Source of the DNA: Cryptococcus deneoformans JEC21 | Lineage: Eukaryota; Basidiomycota; Tremellomycetes; Tremellales; Cryptococcaceae | NCBI RefSeq assembly: GCF_000091045.1 | Contig: NC_006687.1 | Span: 1,404,001 to 1,468,000 of the forward strand | DNA: 64,000 bases | Direction: 5' to 3' | Part shown: one piece after another, positions 1-10,739 of the stretch | How the letters are laid out: each line of letters opens with the position of its first letter | Position numbering within the stretch: position 1 is the first letter of the stretch | Made by a program: the position numbers and the translations under genes | The notes under the pieces: model-generated | What the model was told of the DNA's origin: nothing | Databases searched by the model: none | The model's input: the letters and a program-made list of their open reading frames with translations, nothing else

Positions 1-186
1 ATAACCCCTAAGCTCGTAGATACACGTAAAAGTGGCGCATAGGCGAAATATTTATACAAGAGTACAAGGACAATCGCATCATCAACGGGGCGGATTACTC
101 AGAGCAACTCATGCATTCATTACCCTAGGATGTTTGCCCCTTTACGCCCGGGATTCTCTTCGAATACGTATTTTACTCACGTAAAT

Positions 187-1336
187 ATGTTCACGTGGAT
201 AATGAAGGGGAACAAGGAGGAATGGTTTCGGCTCAAGCCGTTGCTGCTTATAGGGAAGCTGCCTCAATTACATCCGCGTTATCCACGGTGAGTTTTCATC
301 TTATCCCGTCTTATCCCGTAAATCCACCAAGCATGGATCCCTTTGTTCACACTCCAGCCTGCGTCAGCCTTCTGGTTCTTCTGTGCCCACCTCCATGAAA
401 CTGGGATCTACTACACCGGACGTAACTCTCATCACCGACAACACCCCTGTCCCAATCCTCAACGGTGTTGCAGAGTTGAAATGGCTTACCCTAGAGGAGA
501 TGAGGAATGGCAGGGATTCCCTGGAATACCTTGTACGAGAAGGCATCTATCAAAACATGTGGTATTTGCTGATGGCCTATGTGACGTGGCTGTCGCCACT
601 CGACCTCTTGACCTCCACCTTTACATCAAACAGGATCGCTTCCACAAAACCTTCTCTTCTTCTTGTCAGCACGATTATGACAGTAATCCTTCTTCATCCC
701 ACTTCAGTCCGTTCTGGGCAAGGCTTCCCAACAGTCTGATCAAAGATCATGTAGCTTGGGAACTGGACATATCCGCGAGGGACCGGCTCGATGCAACCGT
801 CCTGTTCCTCCTCGCCTCGGCGCTGCCGTCCCGGTTTCGCGCCGATAATAGCGCTGACACCAAGAACCCTCCTCCTCTTGGCATGACTCGTTATGTCTCC
901 TGCGACAGCCGACCCAAATCGGCGTCCGATATCATGTTAAAGAAGTTGCACTATACCAGCAAGCGTTCCTCTAAGAGGTCAGCCAGGAAAGGGAAGTCGT
1001 CCGTCCAAGCGAGACAGGGAAGATGAACAAGAGGAAGGTGGGGAAGAGAGTGAGGGTGGTGAGGGGGGAGGCGGGACTGGTAAGGAAGATGATGGTGACG
1101 GGAGAGATGGAAGGGATGGAGGCCACGGTAGACCTGCGGATCACGAAGACCGTGGGAACAAGAATACCGAGGGTAGAGGGCCGGCCGGTGGAAGGGATGT
1201 TGGTTCCGGTTTCTGTCTGGACGACTTGAAGGCCAGAGGGGATGCGGATGGTGACATCGACAGGAAGGAAAGGGCAAAGAAGATAGGAGTGTGGCTTGAA
1301 GGTGTGCAGCCATGCCCCCCGCCTCAATGCCTGTAA
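187..1336 (+). CDS. Hypothetical spliced gene, acidic Gly/Asp-rich C-terminus
   Basis: I do not recognise this protein. A first exon can begin at the ATG at 187 or the ATG at 222 and end at the GTGAGT donor at 288. Acceptors at 357 (CTCCAG) or 367 (CGTCAG) lead into a frame reading TPDVTLITDNTPVPILNG and onwards. A frame change is needed further on, and the frame open to TAA at 1334-1336 encodes a strongly biased tail (residues such as DREDEQEEGGEESEGG) rich in Asp, Glu, Gly and Arg. Such composition in one frame only suggests real coding. I could not resolve every intron between 540 and 970, so the exon set and the start are provisional. The gene has no close partner within 1 kb downstream. 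Confidence 0.35.
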
Positions 1337-2318
1337 GGGAACGAGGAGAACAGTAAGGAAGATGGGGATGAAGAGAACAATAAGCAGTTGGGGAAGTAGT
1401 TTCAGAGAACCGAGGAGAGGAAGAAGACGAGAGGAAGAGAAGGAGGACTTCGCGAGGAGGCGTTAGGGAAGGGCACAGGACAATAACCGCAGAGCAAGCT
1501 ACTACATGATCTTTCTTTCTGGTTCAAATAACTGTCCATATCCTCGCTATCGACATGAGAGAAATGGGATAAGAAGAAGAAACCCATCTCTTTCTACTTA
1601 TTTACCTACTACATTATTCATCTTATCCGCCTCTGATGCCTTTCTCCCACAGCAATACGATCTCACATAAGAACAAACGTCGTGTGGCAAAGAAAAATAA
1701 CGTAAAAAGACAAAAGACAAAGCAAGCGATAATATGTTACGCTGCTATATAAAAAAGTCCATCAAAACGTCATTCAACCCCAGCGAGAATAAATTGTGCT
1801 GGGGGAAAGAGGCGTTGGAGAGATGTGGAAAACAGTGTAATTAAAAAAGAGTCCGTATAAAGAGCGGTAAAGTAGAGCTAGATAGACGAAAGCGACACAT
1901 ATATAACAAGATGGTCACGATATTCTTCGTCATGTTGAAATGTCCATTTCCAAAGAGCGCGACAGAGATTCCCTAAATGCAGCTCGAAACGCTTTATGCG
2001 AGAAAAGCCGCATAGAGGGTTGAAGGGATGTAGCCATGCCATGCTGGTAATTAATGAGTTGGCGATAATATGAAGGTCGGCGTGTGTTTAACTTCTACTT
2101 CTTCGTTCTTCCTTCTTCATATAAGTGCCAGGCGGTGGAGTGATTTTCATGGCTTAATATCTGACAACTGGGGAATGATGATGGTGGTGCAATGCGATCG
2201 ATGGTTCAACTGTGATTGTTGGGCGATACAAAGATTTTTTCTTGAAACTGAAAAGAGATTGAACTGGATGAGAGACAGATGGGAACAGCTGGAAGCTACA
2301 GCTCCACGCTGTTTATGT
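1337..2318. other. Intergenic, no gene seen
   Basis: About 1 kb, moderately AT-rich, without a convincing ORF, tRNA or repeat. It separates the 3' ends of two convergent genes and probably holds their 3' UTRs. Confidence 0.5.
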
Positions 2319-4622
2319 TTACGCGAGAACAGCCAGTGCTGAAAGCACGACTACAATCGCACTTCCCATTCCCATCCCACTCAACAGCGCAGGTGCTGCA
2401 CCAGATTCGCTTGATGACGAAGAGGAGGAGGAAGCAGAATCGACAGAGGTCGCTGTAGAGCTCGAGTCGGTCGCAGACGCAGAGGCAGAAGTGGTGGCGA
2501 TGGTGACGATGGTGCTAGCTGGGAGGACGGCGTTGTTCGTCGTGTTCTGGTCACCGAGTTGACCGTTGCCGACCATGATGAACTATTTCTCAAAGTTAAC
2601 GCTTTCCTCAAACAAAGAAGAAAGAGGGGAAACCCACCTCGCCGATAGAAGGAACACCCTTAACAACAACGAAGAACATGGCAGGTCCAGGTTGGAAGAG
2701 AGTGGGGCCTGGGTTACCGGGCAACTGAGAGACGTGAATAGTCGTGTTGCCAGTGTTCATATCAATAGTATAGGAGCTTTCCAACTCGAGCATCTTCTGA
2801 CCAAAGCCCATAGCGTGAGTGTTGAAACCGCCTCGGATGAGGACGACTTTGGTGTCCTTCGCTGTATCCTCATCGGTGCCAGACATGGTAAGGTTGAAAG
2901 AGTCGCCACCATAATACAAGTTGGTAGGCATACCGCTATAAGTAGGACGCTTTTCGTTGTAATACCAAGGGTACCACTTCTCAGAATCAGTACGACTTCG
3001 CCACTGATCGTTGGTGAAATCGGCGTTGGGGTTGGAACCGGCGATGAGAACGGAGGAGTCGGGAAGGAGGATGGCGGTGGAATGATACATTCGTTCATTG
3101 GCAGAGGCAGAAAGACCAGTTCGGTTCCATCGCGAGCCTTTGGGAGCAGAGTAATTGTACAGGGCGGGCATGTAGAGAGGGTCCTGACCGTAAGATTCTA
3201 TGACGAAAAGAATTAGCTCGAGTAATGAGGAAGAGAACGGATGACTTACGGCCAACACTGTACTGTTCGTTGCCATAACCAGCAGTTCCCATAGCAACAC
3301 CATTACCCATCCAGAAGGTTCCATCAGGCAAGATGACAAACTGTCCCATACTCCTACCCTCAAACATATAATCATCATCTTCGTACTGAGGGTTGTTGGT
3401 GTCGGGGCTGATCCTGACACATGTACCGTCAGCGGGGACAGCAGTGACGTTGTAACCGGCGCTACCATCATCACCCCATTGAGTAGTGTTCGAGCCACCA
3501 CAGAAGAGAAGAGTAACGGTGTAGTTGTTGGCAGGTGTAAGAGGGAGCATGACAGTGGCGGCGGAAGCAGGATATACTCGAGTGGCATAAGGCATGTCGG
3601 GCAAGTCGGTAGTTACCTTGGTAGTGTAATCGTAGAGGATGGTCTTGCGATACGCCTGCATGAACAGTTTACCTGAAGGCAACAACCAAACAAGGGGGTA
3701 GAGATTGACAGGAAGAGTGTCAGTAAGGAACTGCAGGTTGACGGGGTCCCCGTCACGAGGAGGGAAAAATTCGTAGGTGGGGTTATCTTGAGCGGCAGTG
3801 TTGACATAACCACCATTCTTGTCACCACCGATGACGATCAAACTTCCGTCCTCGAGAGTCTCGACCGTAGGGTACCAACGCTTTCCAGTCATTTGAAGCC
3901 AGCCGCCCGTGCCCTGGCTCTTGTCATAAGAGGTTTCGCCTTGGATGTACTCGCATGTTTCGTCGGTACAAGGGTTGATCATTCGGATGGCGCTTCCTCC
4001 ATCGGTATCGCTGTAAGCAGCAGCATCGGTAGAGGCGACACCACCTGTTGTGACGGCTGTGCCAAAAAAAAGCGTCAGCTATTTTACGGAACGGTGAGAA
4101 CACAGCACACTTACGTTGGTTACCACCGAAGATGACCCAAGTACCATTACCAAGAACATTACCACCAGCACAGAAAGTATTTGAGTACACATCGAGAGTT
4201 CGGTCTGAGGTGCAAGCTGTTAGCAACATATACACATGTATGAACGGTTCGCTACTCACATTCGTTCGTCTCAATGTCATACTCGGTGGCCCATGCGGGA
4301 TGGGTGCCGTACGCGCCGTTAATGGTGATAGGGTTGTTTTCTGCCTTGTCAATGACATAAACCTTCTTGTCATTACCCAAGAACATCTGACAGCTGTCAT
4401 GAGCATCTTCTCTGGCATCAGGTTTGATAACAGACTCACTTGCTGTGCACTGACACCAGTGTCGCCAACGCTTTCAAAACTCAGCGGTGTCGGAGCGTTT
4501 GATGAACCTCGCTTGTTGGCAGTATATCCGGGTGTCGCTCCATCTTGTGGTGAGGGAGAGGCGACAACGAGTGATAAGAATGGGAGGAGTGTAAGAAGGG
4601 TTACCATGTTTAGTGAAGCCAT
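2319..4622 (-). CDS. GPI-anchored glyoxal/galactose-oxidase-like copper radical oxidase
   Basis: An extracellular copper enzyme predicted to oxidise simple aldehydes or alcohols to acids or aldehydes with production of H2O2. The start at 4622 opens a signal peptide (MASLNMVTLLTLLPFLSLVV, then ASP). Six exons give roughly 680 residues: a glyoxal-oxidase-type beta-propeller followed by a C-terminal DUF1929-like domain. All expected copper/radical residues are visible by motif: the Cys in NTFCAGG (Cys of the Tyr-Cys crosslink), the Tyr in TRVYPAS, the Tyr-His pair in ERMYHST, and the C-terminal His in NTHAMGFG. The last exon (2581-2319) encodes a Ser/Thr/Ala-rich stalk and a hydrophobic tail (SAIVVVLSALAVLA-stop), the pattern of a GPI-attachment signal, so the enzyme is probably tethered to membrane or wall. 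Introns lie near 4445-4390, 4259-4211, 4115-4055, 3249-3197 and 2632-2582. The substrate is not deducible; no peroxidase lies next to it. Confidence 0.9.
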
Positions 4623-7600
4623 GGCAGACTAATAGTTCTGCTGTCGCGATTATAATACAAGAGTCGAGAAACGATGCTGGTCTTGATAAAAAACGATAAT
4701 ATCAAGGTGGCGGCGGGTGAGTTATGCAGGCGGAATGAAAGGATGGGGGCCTGTATAACGACTTTGAGGGGGCAAGGCGCGGATAACGAGGGCAAAAGTC
4801 AAAGGAGGCCAAGGCGGAAGAGGAAGAGGGAAGATTGTAGATCGGGACGTCGACGGTGATGGAAGAGATGGAAACAAGAGCAATAATCCGTCAGCTTGGA
4901 TCCTCTGCGCTACTCTTGGCCCGGCATTCCAATGTCCAGCATCCCGTAACAACGGAACATGGCCCCAGTGGAGAAGGACCGGCAGCAAAAAATGACGACG
5001 TGAGGCACAATGCTATGCTGTCCGTAGCTAGCGTTGTCTGCACACACCATTTCGCCTTGCGTCCCGCGCGAGCTGCGGTGGACTGGGATGGATTGAAGGG
5101 AGTTACTCACGGAAATGTAGACGAGTAGGGAGGTATGCTGGGGAGAAGGGGAGAATAGGGGGACGATGGGCGTTAAGTATGGTGATGTGAAAGTGAATTC
5201 GAGAGAAGCCAAGTTAAAGGAGCGTAGGAGGATACGACGTCCGATGCAGGCAGCCAGAAATAACGTTCAACGGTCCCCTACACCGACAAGAAAAAAGCAA
5301 ATGCGATGCGAAGCTGCCGACACGTCCCCGCAGTCCCTGAACTGGCACGTGAGTTCGTCCTGACGCTGCTGCCCAACATTGGCAAATTTCCCAACCACTC
5401 GGCCCACGTCACAGCCCGTCCCAGTTCCGCAAAAAGAAGGTGGAGGAGGCCGGTTTGGGTAATTCAGCCCAACAAGGACCAAAACCGGAAACTAAGTGAC
5501 GTAAACGACTTATTAGCGGCTTTCTATGCCGGGAGCCCAAATCCCGATTCCCCTGAACTTTGTGATTCCAGTCCTGAAAACTGCGATCTGTCTCAGATGT
5601 CGGACACTGCCGAAGAGCGAAAACTTCCTCCCGCCAAATAAATAGGTCGCAAATCGCAGAGTATCGCCCAACCGTATAAGCTTTGTACCCGCTTGAAATG
5701 TTTATTTATATCTGTGGACGGGCGTACATACGCATGTGGATGGCTGCACGGTACAGCAGGCGTATTTGATGCAAAACTTGTTCGCTCGTTTCTCCCCCTT
5801 GGGACTTGACATTCCTTCGGTTTCTTCCTCGCTCGTTCAAGATCATCCGACCGTTATCATCCTACTACTACCTCTCACATGCCCATTTTACGTCACTGGT
5901 TCTTCTCCCCCTTTGGTCATCATCTTCTCTCGGCTTTTAGCTCCTATCGACATCAACCCACTTTATCATCTAGTAATCTAGTACCGGCTATAGTGCAGGA
6001 AAAAGAGGAGTATGATCTGAAGCAGGAAGATAATCTTAACCGGCAGCAATCGAACATGTAACGTATTATCAACTCGAGCCGGGCGGAAAAGACATAAGAG
6101 GCTTTACCTTTTTGTCAACAACTTGATGTACGTAGTCATACATCCTAATACATGATCCTATCCTATTCAACAGCGGATAAGGCATAGAATGATACATTAG
6201 ACTTCAAGTGGCTTGTACAGGTTATTGTGCATCGTGCGGTTGATATTTCATCAAAAAAGAGAGGTTGTGAGAAGATACACCACAGGTAGCGAATACAGAC
6301 CGTGGACACTCATTAGCCGAGATCGGAGAGCTTTTTCAATAGTCTAACCCGACGCGAGTTATAAATAAGCGACTGACGGCTCTACATTGCCTATGTCTCA
6401 TCCGTACTCATGATTCTCGCTCGTAAACAGGTACATTGTAGAATAATGCAGAATCATGGTTGAATCAATTGCTTGGCCTGCCGGGTTTTCCAACAAAAGG
6501 GAGGTTTCAAACTTCCGACTGTTGTTATTTATACCAACAAGTGTTCGCAGAATAGTGTGGTGGTTGAGTTACGAGTCGTTGGGATCCTGATAGCTAAATG
6601 ATCAAACGTATAAATAGCGTAGACCAGCTCCTTGCTGCTTTATCATGAACAAAGACGTCATATCCCAACTTCCCGTTCCGGGAGCCTTGTTTTTTACGTT
6701 TGCTTGAAGGCCCGACGGCTTGGACGTCGCACTTCCACTTCTGCTTTGTGCACATTTCGTCCGGGCAGAGGTCCATTCTTTCCTGTTCCTCGTACTGACA
6801 GACTAAACGTTTACGCCAAATCTTAGGCCTAATGGCTGCTGAACCAAGTTGCTCTTTCTTAGTGAACACGAGAGATGCAATGCTAATGCAAAAGTTGGGA
6901 GTAATTGACGATGAATGGGATCCTGGTAAAGGCGGCGGGTTTCCCCCGGTGGAAATCTGGTAAAATATATAGAGGGATTTTGGCGCGGGCCTACGGCCAG
7001 GGAAGCCGGCGGCGGCAGCCGCAAGATTTCCGAGCGCGACCCGCGCGCCGTACCCCCAGTCAAATCACAAAATCTAATCATAAAATCTCCGGTAAATAAT
7101 TGTAAATATAACAAAAGTAGTGCGTCGTGCACCGAGGCCGGTGCGTTGAAGTAAGAGGCAAGTTGGGATCCTCGAAGTAGAAGAGATAAGAGATCATAGG
7201 AGGGAGTTACGTAATATAGGAAGGCAAGATTGTTTCAGATACGCTAAGAAGGTCCAGCTGGACCTCCTCCGATAGAAGAACTGGACTTCCAGCTGGACCT
7301 CCAACTGGACCTCGAAGGATATAAATAGATTTCTGGAGAAGTATAGAGTGGAGAAGACGGGCTAAAAAAGAGAGTACAGCAAGGAAAAGGAAGGAAGGTA
7401 GCGTAACGAGCAAGAAGGTAGTCTGACATCATATTGCCTCACGAAAGTCGGCAGCTGGCTGGTCAGCAGAATCATGGTAAATCATAGCAAAGCTTCCTTG
7501 TTGGTTATTGTCACAATAACTCCGAGGAGACTTGATAAGAAATGCCATGGAATTGGAATGCTCGTCGCCGGATATCATAAGGGATAAACCGTCGCCTGTA

Positions 7601-7848
7601 GCATAACAATGGGCAGGAAAGGCTTACGTGGATGTTAGGAATGGGCGATCGATAAACTGAAGTACAACAGTTATGAACTTGCCAATCCAACAATGATCAT
7701 AGAAAACTTCCACGAAACGTAATATTAGGTTATTTAACAAGGTCATAAACGACATTTACATGGCAGCTGCTTGTCTGTCGTCCTCGGCGAAACTGCCTCC
7801 CCAAGATGTGAACACATAAAGATTAACCTTACTGAGAGATGACTGCGA
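4623..7848. other. Gene-poor tract upstream of the oxidase
   Basis: About 3.2 kb with only short, composition-poor ORFs. The first kilobase upstream of 4622 is presumably the oxidase promoter. A GC-rich island at 6930-7050 includes the inverted repeat GGCCTACGGCC, and a palindromic cluster lies at 7250-7312 (listed separately). An ORF of 91 codons at 6594-6869 (-) has balanced composition but no ATG-anchored splice model or recognisable domain. I see no tRNA or rRNA. Confidence 0.4.
7250..7312. repeat. Perfect 16-bp palindrome plus CTGGACCTC repeats
   Basis: Positions 7250-7265 read AGGTCCAGCTGGACCT, identical to their own reverse complement. The next 45 bases carry three more related units (CTGGACTTC, CTGGACCTC, CTGGACCTC). 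The arrangement may be a multi-site binding region or a slipped-strand repeat; no gene is close enough to assign a role. Confidence 0.6.
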
Positions 7849-8250
7849 TTATACAGGATACTGAGCTAGTACAAGAGATCGCGGTGAAGCAGAGCCTTGA
7901 TTGACTTCGCCATCCACAGGCAAGACGACCCAATACACATCACCCTTCTCAACCGCTTCTCGACATCTATCATCCAACACTTCCCTGTTCTTTTTAGGAT
8001 TTTTGAGGTCGCGTAGGCCGATTTGACAGCCTTCACAAATAACCAATTCCAGGTGGAACATTTCCCGGAGGTGTTTAGGATCGAAAATGGCAATTTTGCT
8101 ATCTGGCGTCGAGGTCAGCTTCCGCAGTTCTCTGGATTTTTGTCGTGCCGCATCTATTCGAAATCGATCTATCAGATATTCATCGCACGGATTTTTGAAA
8201 GTGATCCTCGACCAGACTCCCTGAAAACCTTTAACGACGCGCTCTTCCAC
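7849..8250 (-). CDS. Possible exon of an unknown protein
   Basis: A 133-codon open frame with protein-like composition (for example VWSRITFKNPCDEYL and FHLELVICEGCQIGLRDL) ending at a stop at 7849. It opens at a GTG with an in-frame stop just upstream, so an upstream exon would be required; ATG codons with nearby donors exist around 8290 but give an intron of only about 25 nt. No domain recognised. It may be a remnant of a lost gene or a true terminal exon. Confidence 0.3.
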   Translation of the reverse strand: MEERVVKGFQGVWSRITFKNPCDEYLIDRFRIDAARQKSRELRKLTSTPDSKIAIFDPKHLREMFHLELVICEGCQIGLRDLKNPKKNREVLDDRCREAVEKGDVYWVVLPVDGEVNQGSASPRSLVLAQYPV

Positions 8251-8343
8251 CTCGCTTCAGCGTGCTTTCTGTTACCTGGTTGTACTTCATCGTGGGTGCT
8301 GAAGCAGCACCACTGTCCTCGTAGAGGCCGGAAAGTACCTTAG

Positions 8344-9320
8344 GCTACAATAGTTTCGTTGTCCTCGGTCGTTTGTATTCCATTGCTCTAGAAGCTCTGA
8401 AGTGGTTCGGTAGACTGGAGAGTTCGAATAGACTAAGCTGTTTGGGCTATGCATTTTATCTACTCTAAAGGCTACGCCTTTTATATCTTTCTCAGCTCTA
8501 CGAGCTGACTCAGCTTTCCCACACTTTCCTGTCTCCTCCACTCGTACCTCTCTCTTCCCTAACGCCTTCTTGCGCAGTCCTCCTTCTCTTCCTCTCGTCT
8601 CCTTCCTCTCCTCGGTCCTCCGAAACTACTTATCCACTGCTTATTGTTCTCTTCCTCTCCATCTTCCTTATTGTTCTCCTCGTTTCCTTACAGGTGCTCA
8701 TATCTTTGCTGGCTTAAAGCGATCAATTTCCTAGACTTGCTATGGCCTCGAAGCGACTTACTTTTTGCCCGCTTAAGAAAATTTCCGCAGCAGTATTGCT
8801 TCGTATTACCTCCCCAACCCGCTGAAACTCCTCCTCTTGACGCCTACACAGCTCATCATCCACCTCCAGATCCTCCTGTAGTTCGTCACTTCGGAACTGC
8901 CACTGCCCCAGCCTTCCGCACTCTTCACCAGCATCATCCAAGGAGCCTCCTTCACCATCCTCATCTCCTGACTGCTGCCTTACGTGGTTGACACCAATCT
9001 CTAAGCGTCAACCGACGCTGAGGTAGACTAGGTCCTGCCGGGCATGGTGCAAAGGAAGATGAGGAAGACGGTATGGCAACAGTCGGGATGTCACCACTTA
9101 GTTCCTTCCCTTTACCTGTACTTGCACAGCAGTAAGAAGTTTATAATCGACAGGTTCTTCTTCTCTATCCTCATGTACTTGAACGTTTGAGGAAGGCCGG
9201 TGAGGAGTCAGGTGTGAAAGGGGTGATATCGAGGGTGTATGGATGTTCGGCGTAATTTGAACTGGAATGTTGCGCAATGGAAGACATTGTGGAACTGGTA
9301 TTCCCTCAGCACCTTCGTAC
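8344..9320. other. Intergenic, nothing convincing
   Basis: Pyrimidine-rich tracts dominate 8500-8700 and produce spurious Ser/Leu/Phe-rich ORFs. No coding signal persists in one frame with plausible splice sites. Confidence 0.4.
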
Positions 9321-9329
9321 AAACAGTCT

Positions 9330-9714
9330 CAGAGAGCAGTGTACAAGATAGTGATGAGGAAAGACCAGAAAGCTACAAAGGAGAAAAATAGAGTAGGGTA
9401 TAGAACCTGAACGAAAAAGACCACGTAGTCATCTTTTAAACGAGTAGCTAGACGCCACAAAGTCTTCATAGCAGGCTCGTACAGTGTCAAAAGAAGGACT
9501 CGGGTTAATGACAATTTCATTGTCGTTTCCGCTTGTTCCGATCGAGGTGTTTCCGTTCAATTCGGTGGTATTATCTTCGGAGACGCCAGTTCTTACAGGG
9601 GCGGGTGGTCCATCATCCTTCTTGATCTCGGCTCATTGGAGCATCATAAGGAAAGGTGTAGCCGATTGGTTGAAGAATGACATCCGAGTTCGCTCGCGAA
9701 GAGCAGCGGCGTAG
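9330..9714 (-). CDS. Possible gene fragment with Thr/Asn-rich stretch and hydrophobic end
   Basis: Read on the minus strand, one frame gives a polar stretch (PVRTGVSEDNTTELNGNTS) running into SPSFDTVRACYEDFV. A second frame downstream gives LKDDYVVFFVQVLYPTLFF, a strongly hydrophobic segment that could be a membrane helix. Joining them needs a frame change that I could not tie to a clean intron. No family recognised; it could equally be a decayed gene. Confidence 0.25.
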
Positions 9715-9898
9715 AACCGGGTTTCAAGTCGTCTGCTGTACAGTTTATGTAGCTCTGCAGCATGTGTCAATTAATCAAATCGTTAATCCATAAAAAAGTC
9801 ACATGGAAAATTATCAAACTGACGGTGTATATTTTCCACAAGCTGATTCATTGAGCTTTTGGGTCATACCCCCGCAATGAGGTCGTAAAGCTCCCTCG

Positions 9899-10301
9899 TC
9901 ACCGCAGTTTTGGCAAGGAAACGAGGTAAAAAGACCTGTTCGATTGGTTACGCCTTTCAATAGCTCTGGCTGGTACAGATGGGCAGAAACTCATCTTGCT
10001 CCCACGGCACACATCCCTCCCAATAAGTATCTGCAGATGGCGAATAAACCCCATGCTCTGCGAAAATATATTGAAGGCTGACGACTTTGATGTTATGATC
10101 CACCCGTAAACGCTCCGAAAAGGTTCCATCCTTTACGTTTGACCGTTGACTGGCATCCGAGAGATCTCCTCCTTTCCAATCTACAATCCAATTATTGGCG
10201 TTCTTTCTCTTCTGCGATTCATCGTCTCTTTTCTCGCGACCCTTACAAGCCTCGCGGAGCTGAAATAGAGCCACTTGGATATTGAATGATATGGATGACA
10301 C
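9899..10301 (-). CDS. Possible exon of an unknown protein
   Basis: An open frame of about 114 codons with protein-like composition (NNWIVDWKGGDLSDASQRS, SADTYWEGCVPWEQDEF). There is no ATG at the upstream end (it opens at GTG after an in-frame TGA), so an upstream exon is needed. One candidate begins with the ATG at 10668 (MWIQANESDDDTSAKE followed by GTGCGC), but that lies within the promoter of the divergent WASP gene. No domain recognised. Confidence 0.3.
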
Positions 10302-10739
10302 GTTCCAAAATCAGAATGTGACGAAGCGATTGTCGAGTAAATGTATCGTGAAGAAGTGTAAAATGAATGAATGTCAAATAGAGGAAGAAATATAACGGTT
10401 ATAATTAATTTTTAATTGCATCAACTTAAGGAATTAATTATTGTTACCAAATGTTGCGGCGCCCGCCGAACCTTACCATATTTGGACCCTGAGAACCTGG
10501 TAATTCTGGTAACAACGTGCTGGGGTCCGGATGTGAGTGTAGTAGGGTGGTGCCGAGAAGAAGGCGAGGAACCAAATGCGGTGGAGGCCGCTTCAACGTA
10601 TCGCTCGATGACATGCGCACCTCTTTTGCTGAGGTGTCGTCGTCACTTTCGTTTGCTTGAATCCACATCTTCCTCTGGCACTTTTCACATTCTCACCTTC
10701 TGCCCTTCAACTCGTGCGTTTTCTTGGGCATTCACCACC

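Noticed and set aside
5306..5641. 111-codon plus ORF ending in a Ser/Asp-rich stretch
   Set aside because: No splice support, no recognisable motif, and its first half is Arg/Pro-rich as in random GC-rich DNA; treated as intergenic.
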